A stretch of 64,000 nucleotides of DNA from an uncultured Lachnospiraceae bacterium (GTDB lineage: Bacteria; Bacillota; Clostridia; Lachnospirales; Lachnospiraceae): NCBI GenBank assembly GCA_902798585.1, contig CADBXF010000007.1, positions 62,001-126,000 on the forward strand. The letters are read 5' to 3'. The notes below the pieces were generated by a model, which was not told where the DNA came from, did not search any database, and worked only from the letters and a program-made list of their open reading frames with translations. Shown here in pieces: positions 18,250 to 26,685 of the stretch; position 1 is the first letter of the stretch; each line of letters opens with the position of its first letter. A program made the translations under genes and the position numbers.

Positions 18250-18307
18250 AGCGAGTAGCGGGCCGCCCCATGAAATTGCTTGTGCTTATTTAGCCCTCAT
18301 AACGAAT

Positions 18308-18343
18308 GCCCCCGCGGCCGGGTACGGCCGCCGGGGGCGTTTT
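18308..18343 (+). terminator. Terminator of the arabinofuranosidase gene
   Basis: A GC-rich hairpin (GCCCCCGCGGCC, 18308-18319, with GGCCGCCGGGGGC, 18326-18338, one bulge) is followed by GTTTTG. Confidence 0.8.
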
Positions 18344-18357
18344 GTTGTCTTGAGAGG

Positions 18358-18457
18358 AGTGGCGTGCGGAGCCACTTGCTTATATTGCCCGGTTGGGGTG
18401 TTCCTTGCGAATAGAGGCTTCTTGTGGCTTGCGGAGCCACTTGCTTATACCGCCCGG
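18358..18457. repeat. Two 28-bp direct repeats carrying GTGGC/GCCAC hairpins
   Basis: TGCGGAGCCACTTGCTTATA plus YYGCCCGG occurs at 18365-18392 and 18430-18457 with two mismatches. Each copy lies inside a small hairpin (AGTGGC/GCCACT, 18358-18376; GTGGCT/AGCCAC, 18424-18440). The spacer 18250-19053 has no convincing gene; it holds the terminator, these repeats, three large palindromes and an imperfect 31-bp direct repeat at 18916 and 18958. Confidence 0.7.
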
Positions 18458-18483
18458 GCGACCGAAAACGGTCGCCGGGCGGT
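18449..18483. repeat. Large GC-rich palindrome, ACCGCCCGG-type arms
   Basis: ACCGCCCGGGCGACCG (18449-18464) pairs with CGGTCGCCGGGCGGT (18469-18483) with one bulge and an AAAA loop; AATTTTAT follows. It shares the ACCGCCC/GGGCGGT core with the other palindromes of this family and could also terminate transcription. Confidence 0.7.
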
Positions 18484-18538
18484 AATTTTATCTGTCTTGC
18501 TTCTTTTGCTCTGGCTTCAAAAGGCTGTTTTTCCAAAT

Positions 18539-18579
18539 TGTACCGCTCACAGCGAAAAAACAAGCTACTGAGCGGTACA
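18539..18579. repeat. GTACCGC-family palindrome
   Basis: The perfect 11-bp arms are TGTACCGCTCA (18539-18549) and TGAGCGGTACA (18569-18579), separated by 19 nt. The same arms recur at 18725 and at 54.0-54.3 kb. Confidence 0.8.
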
Positions 18580-18724
18580 TGGATTTGTTTCGGGACTTGG
18601 ATGGAAGCTTCTTTTTTCTTGATTTCACGACACTTTCTGCTGAAGACACGCTTCTTGAAAGGTGCACGCAAGATGTCAGACAAAAGATTCCCGGAAATAT
18701 CCCGGGAATGGGAAAAGCAAGAAG

Positions 18725-18769
18725 AGTGTACCGCTCACGACGCATAAATAGCGCCGTGGGCGGTACACT
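18725..18769. repeat. GTACCGC-family palindrome
   Basis: The 15-bp arms AGTGTACCGCTCACG (18725-18739) and CGTGGGCGGTACACT (18755-18769) contain one G-T pair. Confidence 0.8.
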
Positions 18770-19053
18770 TTTGAAATTCAGTCTTTTGGCTCCCTCGTTT
18801 CGGGTTCGCCCGGCTGCAATCACGGGGAAACACAGTGAAAGTTGCGAAAGTGACCGCGCAATACTCGCAAGGCAAGCGCACAGGGTGCGCCGCCTCGCTT
18901 TTCCTCCCCGAAGCAGCCTGCGTTAGCAACTTCACTTCCCCTTGCCTGCTCATAGTTGCCTGCCTTGGCAATTTCACCTCCCATTGCCCGTCAAAAGGTG
19001 TATAATGAGGGTGCGCAAACAATTGTTGCAAATCGGAAGTAAGGTGGATATGA

Positions 19054-20615
19054 GTGATGCAGTATATTTTGGGAAATGGTAAGAGAAAGAGATTCCGCAA
19101 GGGGTGGCGCGTTGCGCTTCTGCTTTGCATGGCGCTTTTCCTGTGCTCGTGCGGGAAGGATACGGACGGCGCGAAGCCTTCCGAAGAGAAGATAACCGGA
19201 GTAGTTACGCCGACGCCCGGGGAGGAAAACGGACCCGGGAATACGACGCCGACGCCCGATGGGGAAAATGTTCCCATGAACGCGACGCCGACGCCGGGCG
19301 GGGAAAACAATCCCGCGAATACGACGCCGACGCCCGAAGGGGGAGACAACCCTGCGGACGGCACCCCGACGCCGGTCGTGACGGGAGGAGCACCCGAGGC
19401 GGGCTCCTATCCGTTTGCCGGGGCAAGGGCGAACACGGAGCAGATGATTAAAGAGGCCGTGGAACAGTTCGAAAAAGAGGACCACACCCGCTTAAGCGAG
19501 CCGGTGCAGTACCATGTTTTGTGGCTCGGATTTACACATGTTGTTTTGGGGGAACTGGATTTTCGGATGACGGAGTTTGACCGCGAATACCTTGAGGCGG
19601 TTGCGCTCAATTTTGAGAAGACGGTGGAGAGTGTTTCCAATCACAATGTGGATATCACGACGCACTTGTTTTTTGTCGACGATGCGACGGCGCTCACGCA
19701 ATATCCCGGCGTAGAGTGGCTGTACCTTGACCGGAGGACGGTACAGGCTTACATCGAACGGTATTCGGAGGGGACCGCCGGCGGAACGACGGCAAGGAAG
19801 GCTACGGGATTCACGATGTAATTCTTGGCTTAAAGACCGACGGCATCGAATCCCCGATCGGATATTCCACATTCAACCTGACGCTGCCTGCCGACGGAAC
19901 CTTTCCGCTTGCCGACCCGGAGATTCCGTCCCTGTATGCGACGGCGGTTGCGGTTCACGAGTGGATGCATCAGCTGGAGCATTTGAAGAAGCTGCTCGGG
20001 GTCGAGTATCCGGACACGCACGCATATGCGGGACCGCCGGAGTTTCCGAACTATCAGAAGTATATTGCGGATCTGAACGATTACGATTTCTTTGAGTTTT
20101 ACAAGCTTGTTTTACAGGTGAAATGCCCTTGCACCGACGGCGGCAAAACGAAGCTCGTCGGAATGTATCCGAAAATGTGGCCGTTAATCAAGCGAGAGGT
20201 GCTGAATGTCGGCTCGTTTACCATCATGGCTGCCGACGGAAGCGGCTATCTGCTCGGTACGGACGGCGAAATTCCGCTGACAATCTCCGACGAGGTATGC
20301 GTATGGAATGTCCGATATTCGGGCAACGGTCGGTATGTCCTGTCGCCCGCGAAATATCCGGATCTTCGGATTGATCTCGGAAATGCCTGGGATTCCGAGG
20401 GGAACACCGTCGGCATATGGGAAAATACAGGATACGACGACGCTCAGAGCTGGATTTTGCGTGACAACGGCGACGGCACCTATTCCATTCAGACGCCCTA
20501 CGAGAGCGGCCGACTTGTGACGGTCACGGGCAAGGGCGAGCAGGCCCGCCTGTACAGCGCCGGCGCAGACGGCGTTCAGCGGTGGATTATCAGGTCCGCC
20601 GACGCGAACCCGTGA
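19054..20615 (+). pseudogene. Frameshifted lipoprotein metalloprotease with C-terminal ricin-type lectin domain
   Basis: Frame 1 (19054-19821) gives a lipoprotein signal peptide (LLCMALFLCSC), a repeated Thr-Pro linker and part of a globular domain, then stops. From about 19775 a second frame continues without stop to 20615. It encodes GYGIHDVILGLKTDG, an HEWMHQLEH segment (HExxH zinc motif with a further His/Glu) and a beta-trefoil lectin domain with QxW-type repeats (AQSWILRDNGDGTYSI, VQRWIIRSAD). One G missing from the run at 19770-19773 would join the frames smoothly (SEG-DRRRNDGKEGYG). The intact product would be a surface-anchored zinc peptidase with carbohydrate-binding domain. It may be a recent mutation, a sequencing error or, less likely, a frameshifting site. 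A TATAAT at 19001-19006 lies upstream. Confidence 0.8.
19207..19374 (+). repeat. 39-bp in-frame tandem repeat encoding a Thr-Pro / N-x-T linker
   Basis: TPTP starts at 19207, 19246, 19285, 19324 and 19363, a 39-bp (13-residue) period of the type TPTPxxENxPxNT. The first three units carry sequons NTT, NAT and NTT; the fourth has lost it. Confidence 0.8.
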
Positions 20616-20635
20616 ACTGCGGGTGCAAGCCGGAT

Positions 20636-21751
20636 CTACAGCCCGAGCGCGCGGCGAAGCACCGCAAGGTTGTCGGTCATGACGCCGATGTAGGTGACGC
20701 CGGCGTCGATGTCCGATCTGGTTACGGACTGCAGAGAGTTGAGCGACAGAACCGCGCGGGAGGAGTCTTGTCCGGCCGTGCGCAAAATCGTCTCCGCAAG
20801 CCTGCTGTCGGAGCCCTCGATGGTCAGAACCGCGGGAAGAGCGAGCTCATCGAGCTTTCCCGCGAGAAATGTAACCGTCGAGAAGCTTGCTTCGGTCTCC
20901 GCGGAGCAGCCCGCGAAAGCGGCGTAATAGGACAGGCCGTAGTCCCCGGTCAGATAGCGGAACGGGAATCGGTCTCCGAACAAAAGTGTTTTTACGGGGG
21001 CGGCGTCGACCGCCTCCTTATATTGTGCATCCAGCGCGGAAAGCTTGGCAAGATAAGCTTCCGCGTTCTTTTTGTATGTCTCTGCGTGCTCGGGATCGAG
21101 CGTCTGCAGCGATTCGGAGATGCGCGTTACGAACTTCGCTGCGTTTCGAAGCGAGAGCCAAACATGCTCATCGTACTCAATTCCGCCTTCGCCGTGGTTG
21201 CCGCGATTTTCTCCGCGGGAAGCGTCGCCCCCGTGGCTGTCGCCGTCCGAATCAGCGTCATGGCTGTCGCTGTCCGGCCTGTCGCCGTCCGCATGGCGGT
21301 CATCGTTCGCATGATCGTCGCCGTGCTCCATGCCTTCGACAAGCTCCTCCTCGCGGGCGTCGGAGCCGAGAATCCCGAGGAGGTTGACTGCGATGCGGCG
21401 GTCATTTTTCGCGCCGGAGAGAGCCTTCTGTACCCAAGCGTCGGACTCGCCGCCCACATAAAGGAAAAGGTCGCACTTTGCAATCTTCAGAAGGTCGCCG
21501 GTCGAGGGCTGGTAGCTGTGCATGTCGACGCCCTTCTCGGTGAGAAGCGTAAGCTCCGCGCCGGCAGGGTTGTCGCCGAGAATCTCGCGCACCCAGTCGT
21601 ATTCGGAAAATACGGTCGCGACAATCCGAAGCTTTCCGTCGTCCGCCGGATTGCGGCCGCAGGAGGTGCACAGAAGCGACAGAAGCAGCAGAAGCAGCGA
21701 GGCAAACAGCGCTTTGGTTGTATGTTTTGAAAAAACGGTTCGGTTATTCAT
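20636..21751 (-). CDS. Zinc/manganese-type ABC substrate-binding lipoprotein (ZnuA family)
   Basis: The start is at 21751 (MNNRTVFSKHTTK), with AAAGGA nine bases upstream; 371 residues. A lipoprotein signal peptide ends LLCTSCG. Cluster A-I family features follow: IVATVFSEYDWVREILGD, a metal His in DMHSYQPST, a long His/Asp-rich metal-sponge loop (residues about 148-185: HGDDHANDDRHADGD and so on), then YDEHVWLSLRNA and the C-terminal lobe. It should bind Zn2+ outside the membrane and hand it to a permease. No permease or ATPase gene is adjacent, which is unusual. The Zur-type regulator lies 20 bp upstream in the same transcript. Confidence 0.88.
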   Translation of the reverse strand: MNNRTVFSKHTTKALFASLLLLLLSLLCTSCGRNPADDGKLRIVATVFSEYDWVREILGDNPAGAELTLLTEKGVDMHSYQPSTGDLLKIAKCDLFLYVGGESDAWVQKALSGAKNDRRIAVNLLGILGSDAREEELVEGMEHGDDHANDDRHADGDRPDSDSHDADSDGDSHGGDASRGENRGNHGEGGIEYDEHVWLSLRNAAKFVTRISESLQTLDPEHAETYKKNAEAYLAKLSALDAQYKEAVDAAPVKTLLFGDRFPFRYLTGDYGLSYYAAFAGCSAETEASFSTVTFLAGKLDELALPAVLTIEGSDSRLAETILRTAGQDSSRAVLSLNSLQSVTRSDIDAGVTYIGVMTDNLAVLRRALGL

Positions 21752-21771
21752 GGCAGAAATCCTTTGGTATA

Positions 21772-22212
21772 TCAGCAACGGTCAAGCATGCCTTCGGAGG
21801 CGCGGCAGGTCTCGCACAGGCCGTAGAGAACCGTGCGCAGCGGGTCGAGCGCGAAGCCGTGGGAGGAGCTTAAGTGCTCGCGAATCGCGGCAAATTCCTC
21901 GCAGTGGAGGTGGATGAGCGCGCCGCAGCGCTCGCATTTGCAATGGAAGCAGGCGTCGGCGCCCTCGCGCGCAGGCTCCGCGATATATTCGAAGCAGGCG
22001 GGGCTGTTCGCGTCGATGAGATATTTGTTGACGATGCCCTCGGCGACGAGGTTTTCCAGCTGCCGGTACACGGTCGACTGCCCGATCGGCATGCCCTGCT
22101 GCCTGCAGTAGGCGCACACATCCGCGGCGGTCACATGCCCGCCGGGAAGACTCGCGAGATATGCAATCAGGATATCGCGCTGCCTTGTCTTGTATTTGTT
22201 TCTCGAATTCAT
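21772..22212 (-). CDS. zur: Fur-family metal regulator, probably Zur
   Basis: This 146-residue protein has an N-terminal winged helix (TRQRDILIAYLASLPGGHVTAADVCAYC, GQSTVYRQLENLVAEG) and a dimerisation domain with two CxxC zinc-structural motifs (CERCG, CETC) and the HFHC-like CFHCKCERCGALIHLHCEEF. Co-transcription with a ZnuA-type protein supports zinc sensing. A 7-1-7 operator abuts the -10 box of its own promoter, suggesting autorepression. An inverted repeat GAAATCG/CGATTTC (22317-22335) lies further upstream. Confidence 0.88.
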   Translation of the reverse strand: MNSRNKYKTRQRDILIAYLASLPGGHVTAADVCAYCRQQGMPIGQSTVYRQLENLVAEGIVNKYLIDANSPACFEYIAEPAREGADACFHCKCERCGALIHLHCEEFAAIREHLSSSHGFALDPLRTVLYGLCETCRASEGMLDRC

Positions 22213-22269
22213 GAGGTCTCCTCCTGCCGAAATTGCGGTGCCGCGGCGCCGGAACGGGCCGCCGCAAAA

Positions 22270-22284
22270 TGGGAATCGTTCTCA
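22270..22284 (-). promoter_or_regulatory. Candidate Zur/Fur operator (7-1-7)
   Basis: Read leftward TGAGAAC-G-ATTCCCA; five of seven positions of the two half-sites match as inverted repeat. It directly follows the -10 box, so binding would block initiation. Confidence 0.6.
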
Positions 22285-22313
22285 ATTATAGCGGCACCGG
22301 GGCGCTCTGTCAA
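22285..22313 (-). promoter_or_regulatory. Consensus sigma-A promoter of zur-znuA
   Basis: Leftward TTGACA (22308-22313), 17-bp spacer, TATAAT (22285-22290): a full consensus match. Confidence 0.85.
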
Positions 22314-22517
22314 GATGAAATCGGGAATCGATTTCGATTTTGCCGGGTGTATGCTTACAAAAATGTCACCCCGCCGCGGCAAATTGTAACCGGAATCGAT
22401 GTTTTGCGGAGGTTTTCCGCGTTATACTGTGGGTGTAAAGAGCGAGGGGCGCAGCGACGCGAGGTTTGCTGAAATTCCGGGAGGATGCCCGGAAGCGCCC
22501 GGATGGGAGGCTTGAAT

Positions 22518-22952
22518 ATGAAAAGGAAAAATGTGATTTGGTGTGTTGCGGGTGTTGTGATTGCAGCTACGGCGGCGTTCGGAATGAAGGAGCTGATGCT
22601 CGGACATGCGGGCCGTCTTTCGCTTGTTTGTGTTGCGGTGCTTGAGTTGATTGCGGCGAACAGCCTTGCGCGGCTTGCCTGCGGCGAGTGCTTCGGTCGG
22701 TTTGATGCGGTTGCGCATGCGGTGCTTCTCGGCGCCTCGGTGTTCGGCGTTTTGCTGTTTGCCTCGGCGCTGCCGGGGGCGGCGATTCTCCGGGAAACCG
22801 TCGGCCGTCTGTGCGAGGCGGACGCCGGCACGCCGGTTCGCTTCTTCGTGGGCGTGATTGTCATAAGGCTTCTGTACACCGCGAGCATTCCGTTCCGCCT
22901 TGCATGGGAGGAGATGGAGGACGCCGAGGTTGCGGAGGAGACCTGGGCGTAG
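22518..22952 (+). CDS. Small polytopic membrane protein, unknown function
   Basis: The start is at 22518 (MKRKNVIWCVAGVV), seven bases after GGGAGG; 144 residues. Four hydrophobic segments, a short Cys-containing loop (LACGECFGRF) and an acidic C-terminus (EEMEDAEVAEETWA). No family recognised. A TATACT at 22423-22428 may be its -10 box. Confidence 0.65.
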   Translation: MKRKNVIWCVAGVVIAATAAFGMKELMLGHAGRLSLVCVAVLELIAANSLARLACGECFGRFDAVAHAVLLGASVFGVLLFASALPGAAILRETVGRLCEADAGTPVRFFVGVIVIRLLYTASIPFRLAWEEMEDAEVAEETWA

Positions 22953-23078
22953 ACGGAAACGGCGGATGCCGGGCCCGCGAAGCCCCGGACGCAGGCGAAA
23001 ATACCGGAATCCCCGGGAAATCCACGGGAAAAACGGAAAATGTAAACCGCCGTGTTACATTTTGCGCAGATCGTTTTC

Positions 23079-23107
23079 TTGAGAAGTCGGGTTTTTCAGG
23101 GTATAAT
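23079..23107 (+). promoter_or_regulatory. Sigma-A promoter of the XRE regulator gene
   Basis: TTGAGA (23079-23084), 17-bp spacer, TATAAT (23102-23107); the start codon is 33 bp downstream. Confidence 0.75.
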
Positions 23108-23139
23108 TCGGGTATCAAGGAAAGGGGGCTTGTGCAAAA

Positions 23140-23589
23140 ATGAACGAGCTTGGGAACAAAATAGCGAAGAAACGGAGGGATCTCGGTCTTACGCAGGCGG
23201 AGTTCGCGGAGGAGATGTCGGTCACGAGGCAGACGGTCAGCCGCTGGGAAGCGGGGGCGGTGATGCCTGACATCGATAAAATCGGGGACATCGCGTCGTA
23301 TCTCGGCGTGAGCTGCGACTATCTCTTAAAGGACGGAATCACCGACGAGGGAGCGACCCGCACGCGCAGCGTCGGAAAGCTTCTCGCGGGCGTCACGGGC
23401 AAGAGCGTGCGCCTGTCGTTTTTCGACGAGGAGGTCGACCCCGACCTGTACAATCTTGTTTGTAAAGTAATCGGCTTCGAGGGCTCCTGGATGAAGATTT
23501 CCGCGGAGCACCGGAAAAAAGGACACCTGGAGAAACTGATTCCGCTGTCGTCGGTTTCCTCCATCGAGATTTGTGAGGAGGAAGCGTGA
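23140..23589 (+). CDS. XRE-family HTH transcriptional regulator
   Basis: The 149-residue protein has an N-terminal HTH_3 domain (residues 3-58: IAKKRRDLGLTQAEFAEEMSVTRQTVSRWE) of the Cro/C1 type. A C-terminal domain of about 80 residues follows with short strands (SVRLSFFDEEVDPDLYNLVCKVIGFEGSWMKISAE), which could sense a ligand or partner. Its stop overlaps the start of the next gene by one base, so the two act together. The target is unknown. Confidence 0.9.
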   Translation: MNELGNKIAKKRRDLGLTQAEFAEEMSVTRQTVSRWEAGAVMPDIDKIGDIASYLGVSCDYLLKDGITDEGATRTRSVGKLLAGVTGKSVRLSFFDEEVDPDLYNLVCKVIGFEGSWMKISAEHRKKGHLEKLIPLSSVSSIEICEEEA

Positions 23590-23951
23590 TGGAATATGTC
23601 GCATATGTATTCGGAATCTTTGGGCTGTTCGCCTTTTGCGAGGTGTTCAGCCTGAAAAAGCGGATTGTCGGACTGGAAAACGCGCTGGCGAAAATGGAAG
23701 GCTCGCCCCTGTACGAGTCCAGGATGTCGCTGATGCGCGTGGCGTCGGACTATATCGGAAAGGCCGTTGTCCTCAGGATGAAGGAGGATTATACGGATGT
23801 CGATGTGGTCACCTACGGAAACACGAAGCACGGGTCCAACACGATTCTCGATGTCGACGGGGACTGGATGCTCGTCCGCATCATAACCCCGAAGGGAACG
23901 AAGGACAAGCTGCTCCGCTTAGACGGAATCGAGGGAATCTCGGAGGCGTAG
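23589..23951 (+). CDS. Membrane-anchored small protein, partner of the XRE regulator
   Basis: The 121-residue protein has one N-terminal helix (MEYVAYVFGIFGLFAFCEVF), a short coiled segment (LKKRIVGLENALAKME) and a C-terminal beta domain of about 70 residues (GKAVVLRMKEDY ... DWMLVRIITPKGTKDKLLRLDGI). The C-terminal part resembles in style the regulator's own C-terminal domain (both end in ...LEKLIPLSSVSSIE / DKLLRLDGIEGISE), hinting at related Sm-like strands; this is inference. Translationally coupled to 23140-23589. Confidence 0.7.
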   Translation: MEYVAYVFGIFGLFAFCEVFSLKKRIVGLENALAKMEGSPLYESRMSLMRVASDYIGKAVVLRMKEDYTDVDVVTYGNTKHGSNTILDVDGDWMLVRIITPKGTKDKLLRLDGIEGISEA

Positions 23952-24018
23952 GAAGCGCCGGCGTGTGCTCTGCGGGAGGAGCGCGTCCGCGGTCGCCCCG
24001 CATTTTTCAAAAAAAGTG

Positions 24019-24047
24019 TTGACAGCAGGGAAAAGCGGCGGTATAAT
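24019..24047 (+). promoter_or_regulatory. Consensus promoter of the trp operon
   Basis: TTGACA (24019-24024), 17-bp spacer, TATAAT (24042-24047): a perfect sigma-A promoter, just upstream of the T-box. Confidence 0.9.
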
Positions 24048-24053
24048 CAGCAC

Positions 24054-24351
24054 AATTCAACAAGCGAATACCGAGAAACCGTTGAAGCGGAGATAACGGC
24101 GATGATGCCTTCACAGAGAGCCTGCGATGCTGAGAATCAGGCAAGAATACACATTGTCAAATGGACCGCGGAGGGCGCAGTCAAATGGGAAACCCCCAAA
24201 GTATTCTGCGACGTGAGGCAGGCGTAACTTGCCGGGGATATGATGGTATCCTGCAGAGCGCACAGCGAACAGGCTGTGAATCAAGGTGGCACCGCGAATC
24301 GAGTAAATCATTCGTCCTTGACAGAATTAACATTCTGTCAAGGACTTTTTT
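24054..24351 (+). promoter_or_regulatory. Tryptophan T-box leader
   Basis: The T-box core AAGGTGGCACCGCG is at 24283-24296. The terminator is a perfect 14-bp stem GTCCTTGACAGAAT (24314-24327) / ATTCTGTCAAGGAC (24332-24345) followed by six T. A TGG at 24162-24164 in the Stem I region is the likely Trp specifier codon. Uncharged tRNA-Trp would stabilise the antiterminator and let transcription reach trpE. The exact specifier position needs folding. The core contains one of the very few ACGT sites of the window (24211). Confidence 0.93.
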
Positions 24352-24549
24352 GCGCGCTAAGCGAGAGTTCTTCCGCCGGTTGAGACCGGCGGAATTGACC
24401 GAACGCTCTCGCGGAAACAAAGTTTCCGGCGAGATGTAAGGCCAATTCCGAAAGCGAACGAAGTTCGCTGCGGAAGAACCGAGCGCACGTACACCGAGCG
24501 AACAAGCAAAGCGAAGTTCGCGAGGGCGCGTGCAACGGAACAAAACTCA
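24352..24549 (+). other. Post-T-box leader with three strong hairpins
   Basis: Between the T-box terminator and trpE lie TTCCGCCGGT/ACCGGCGGAA (24371-24394), a CTCGC-GGAAAC/GTTTCC-GGCGAG hairpin (about 24408-24435) and GCGAAC/GTTCGC (near 24450-24466). None is followed by a T-run. There is no gene here. These hairpins resemble in style those in the 40.3-40.6 kb spacer. Confidence 0.55.
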
Positions 24550-24561
24550 ATGGAGGTAAAC

Positions 24562-26028
24562 ATGAACATCACACCGAGTCTTGAGAAACTGAAGGAGATT
24601 GCGGCCGGCGGCGAATACAAGACCGCGCCGGTGAGCTGCGAGATGCTGGCGGATTGCACGACGCCGATCGAGACGCTCCGCGTGCTGAAAAATGCGTCGA
24701 CACATTGCTATTTGCTGGAGTCGGCGATGGCGGACGAGACCTGGGGCCGGTACACCTTCCTCGGGTATCAGCCGAAGAAGGCAATCTCGTGCGTCGGCGG
24801 GAAGCTGACGGTCGGCGGGGAGACCTTTTCCGTGGAAAATCCGTCGGAGTATCTTCGGAAAATTCTCGCCGAGTACAAGTCGCCGAGATTTTCGTATCTG
24901 CCGCCGTTTGCGGGCGGACTTGTCGGGTACTGGTCGTACGATTACCTCGGCTACAGCGAGCCGTCGGTGCGGGGCAACGCGCTTGACACGGAGGATTTCA
25001 AGGATGTCGATGTGATGCTGTTCGACCGCGTCATCGCCTTCGACAATGTGCGTCAGAAAATCGTGCTGATTGTCAACATCCCGCTTGCCGATGTCGAGAC
25101 GGCGTACCGCGAGGCGGTCGACGAGCTTCGGAAAATGGCGGACCTGATTCGGCACGGCGCGAAGAAGGAGGAGCCGGCGGGGCACCTGACCGGCGAAGTC
25201 ACGGAGCTATTCAGCCGGGAGCAGTACTGCGAAATGGTTGAGCGGGCGAAGGGGTACATCCGCGAGGGCGACATTTTCCAGATAGTCCTTTCGAACCGCT
25301 TGAGCGCTCCGTTTGAAGGAAGCCTGCTGAACACTTACCGCGTGCTCCGCACAATCAACCCGTCGCCGTATATGTTCTACTTCTCGGGGACGGATGTCGA
25401 GGTCGCGGGAGCCTCGCCGGAGACGCTGGTGAAGCTTGAGGACGGCGTGCTGCACACCTTCCCGCTCGCAGGGACGAGACCGCGCGGAAAGACGATGCTC
25501 GAGGATGCGGAGCTTCAGTCGGAGCTTCTCGCGGATGAGAAGGAGCTCGCGGAGCACAACATGCTTGTGGATCTGGGGAGAAACGACCTCGGAAAAATCA
25601 GCCGCTTCGGCACCGTAGCGGTCGAAAAATATCTGCAGATTGAGAAGTTTTCCCATGTGATGCACATCGGCTCCACAGTGCGCGGACGCATCCGCGAAAA
25701 CTGCGATGCGCTCGACGCCATCGAGGCCGTATTGCCGGCGGGAACGCTCTCCGGCGCTCCGAAGATTCGCGCGTGCCAGCTTATCGGCGAGCTCGAGAAC
25801 AACAAGCGAGGCATCTACGGCGGAGCCATCGGCTACATCGATTTTACGGGAAATATGGACACCTGCATCGCGATTCGCATCGCCTACCGGAAGAACGGTA
25901 AGGTGTTCGTCCGCAGCGGCGCGGGAATCGTCGCGGATTCCGTGCCGGAGAAGGAATACGAGGAGTGCCGCAACAAGGCGATGGCGTCGCTTCGGGCGCT
26001 TTCGCTTGCGCAGGAGGTGGACGAATGA
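24562..26028 (+). CDS. trpE: Anthranilate synthase component I
   Basis: TrpE (488 residues) makes anthranilate from chorismate with ammonia supplied by TrpG. The chorismate-binding domain shows DIFQIVLSNR, LVDLGRNDLGKI and AGTLSGAPKIRACQLI. The N-terminal LLES motif (CYLLESAMADETWGRY) forms the tryptophan feedback site. The start at 24562 follows GGAGG by five bases; the ATG at 24550 overlaps that ribosome site and is rejected. First gene of trpEGDCFBA; its stop overlaps trpG by 4 bp. Confidence 0.97.
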   Translation: MNITPSLEKLKEIAAGGEYKTAPVSCEMLADCTTPIETLRVLKNASTHCYLLESAMADETWGRYTFLGYQPKKAISCVGGKLTVGGETFSVENPSEYLRKILAEYKSPRFSYLPPFAGGLVGYWSYDYLGYSEPSVRGNALDTEDFKDVDVMLFDRVIAFDNVRQKIVLIVNIPLADVETAYREAVDELRKMADLIRHGAKKEEPAGHLTGEVTELFSREQYCEMVERAKGYIREGDIFQIVLSNRLSAPFEGSLLNTYRVLRTINPSPYMFYFSGTDVEVAGASPETLVKLEDGVLHTFPLAGTRPRGKTMLEDAELQSELLADEKELAEHNMLVDLGRNDLGKISRFGTVAVEKYLQIEKFSHVMHIGSTVRGRIRENCDALDAIEAVLPAGTLSGAPKIRACQLIGELENNKRGIYGGAIGYIDFTGNMDTCIAIRIAYRKNGKVFVRSGAGIVADSVPEKEYEECRNKAMASLRALSLAQEVDE

Positions 26029-26591
26029 TTCTGCTTATCGATAACTACGACAGCTTTTCCTACAATCTCTACCAGCTTGTCGGAGAGATCAATCCCGACA
26101 TCCGCGTCATCCGGAACGACGAGATGACCGTCGCGGAGATTGCGGCGCTTGCGCCGGAACGCATCATTCTCTCGCCGGGACCCGGACGGCCGGAGGATGC
26201 GGGCGTCATCGTCGAGGTCGCGAGGACGCTCGGCAAGACGATTCCGACCCTCGGCGTGTGCCTCGGACACCAGGCCATCTGCGCGGCGTTCGGCGCCACC
26301 GTCACCTACGCGAAGAAACTTATGCACGGCAAACAGTCCGTTGCGACGCTCGACCGCAGCTGCCGACTCTTTGCGGGGTGCCCGGAGAAGGCTTTGGTGG
26401 CGCGCTACCACTCGCTTGCCGCCGACGCGGAAACGCTCCCGGAGGAGCTGGAGATTACGGCGGTGACTCCGGACGGCGAGGTGATGGGCGTTGCGCACCG
26501 CGAGTACCCGATTTACGGCGTGCAGTTCCACCCCGAATCCATCCTCACGCCGAACGGCAAACAGATGCTTCGGAATTTTCTGGCGCGGTAA
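26025..26591 (+). CDS. trpG: Anthranilate synthase component II (glutamine amidotransferase)
   Basis: The 188-residue class I amidotransferase has the nucleophile Cys in GVCLGHQAICAAFGA and the His-Glu pair in VQFHPESILT. It releases ammonia from glutamine for TrpE. The ATGA overlap with trpE gives translational coupling. A free-standing TrpG, not fused to TrpD. In some organisms such a subunit also serves para-aminobenzoate synthase (PabA). Confidence 0.96.
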   Translation: MILLIDNYDSFSYNLYQLVGEINPDIRVIRNDEMTVAEIAALAPERIILSPGPGRPEDAGVIVEVARTLGKTIPTLGVCLGHQAICAAFGATVTYAKKLMHGKQSVATLDRSCRLFAGCPEKALVARYHSLAADAETLPEELEITAVTPDGEVMGVAHREYPIYGVQFHPESILTPNGKQMLRNFLAR

Positions 26592-26685
26592 GCCGCAGCC
26601 GGTACAATAACACAGAACAGGACATACAAATTTTCCGGTAAAGGATACCGGTCACCCGAGAAAGGGAGCAAAGGAGAACAAAACC

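Noticed and set aside
19741..19805. Programmed -1 frameshift in the metalloprotease lipoprotein
   Set aside because: No X-XXY-YYZ slippery heptamer in the correct frame was found near the shift; a one-base loss in the G run is simpler.
24550..24561. ATG at 24550 as trpE start
   Set aside because: It overlaps the GGAGG that serves the ATG at 24562 and has no ribosome site of its own.
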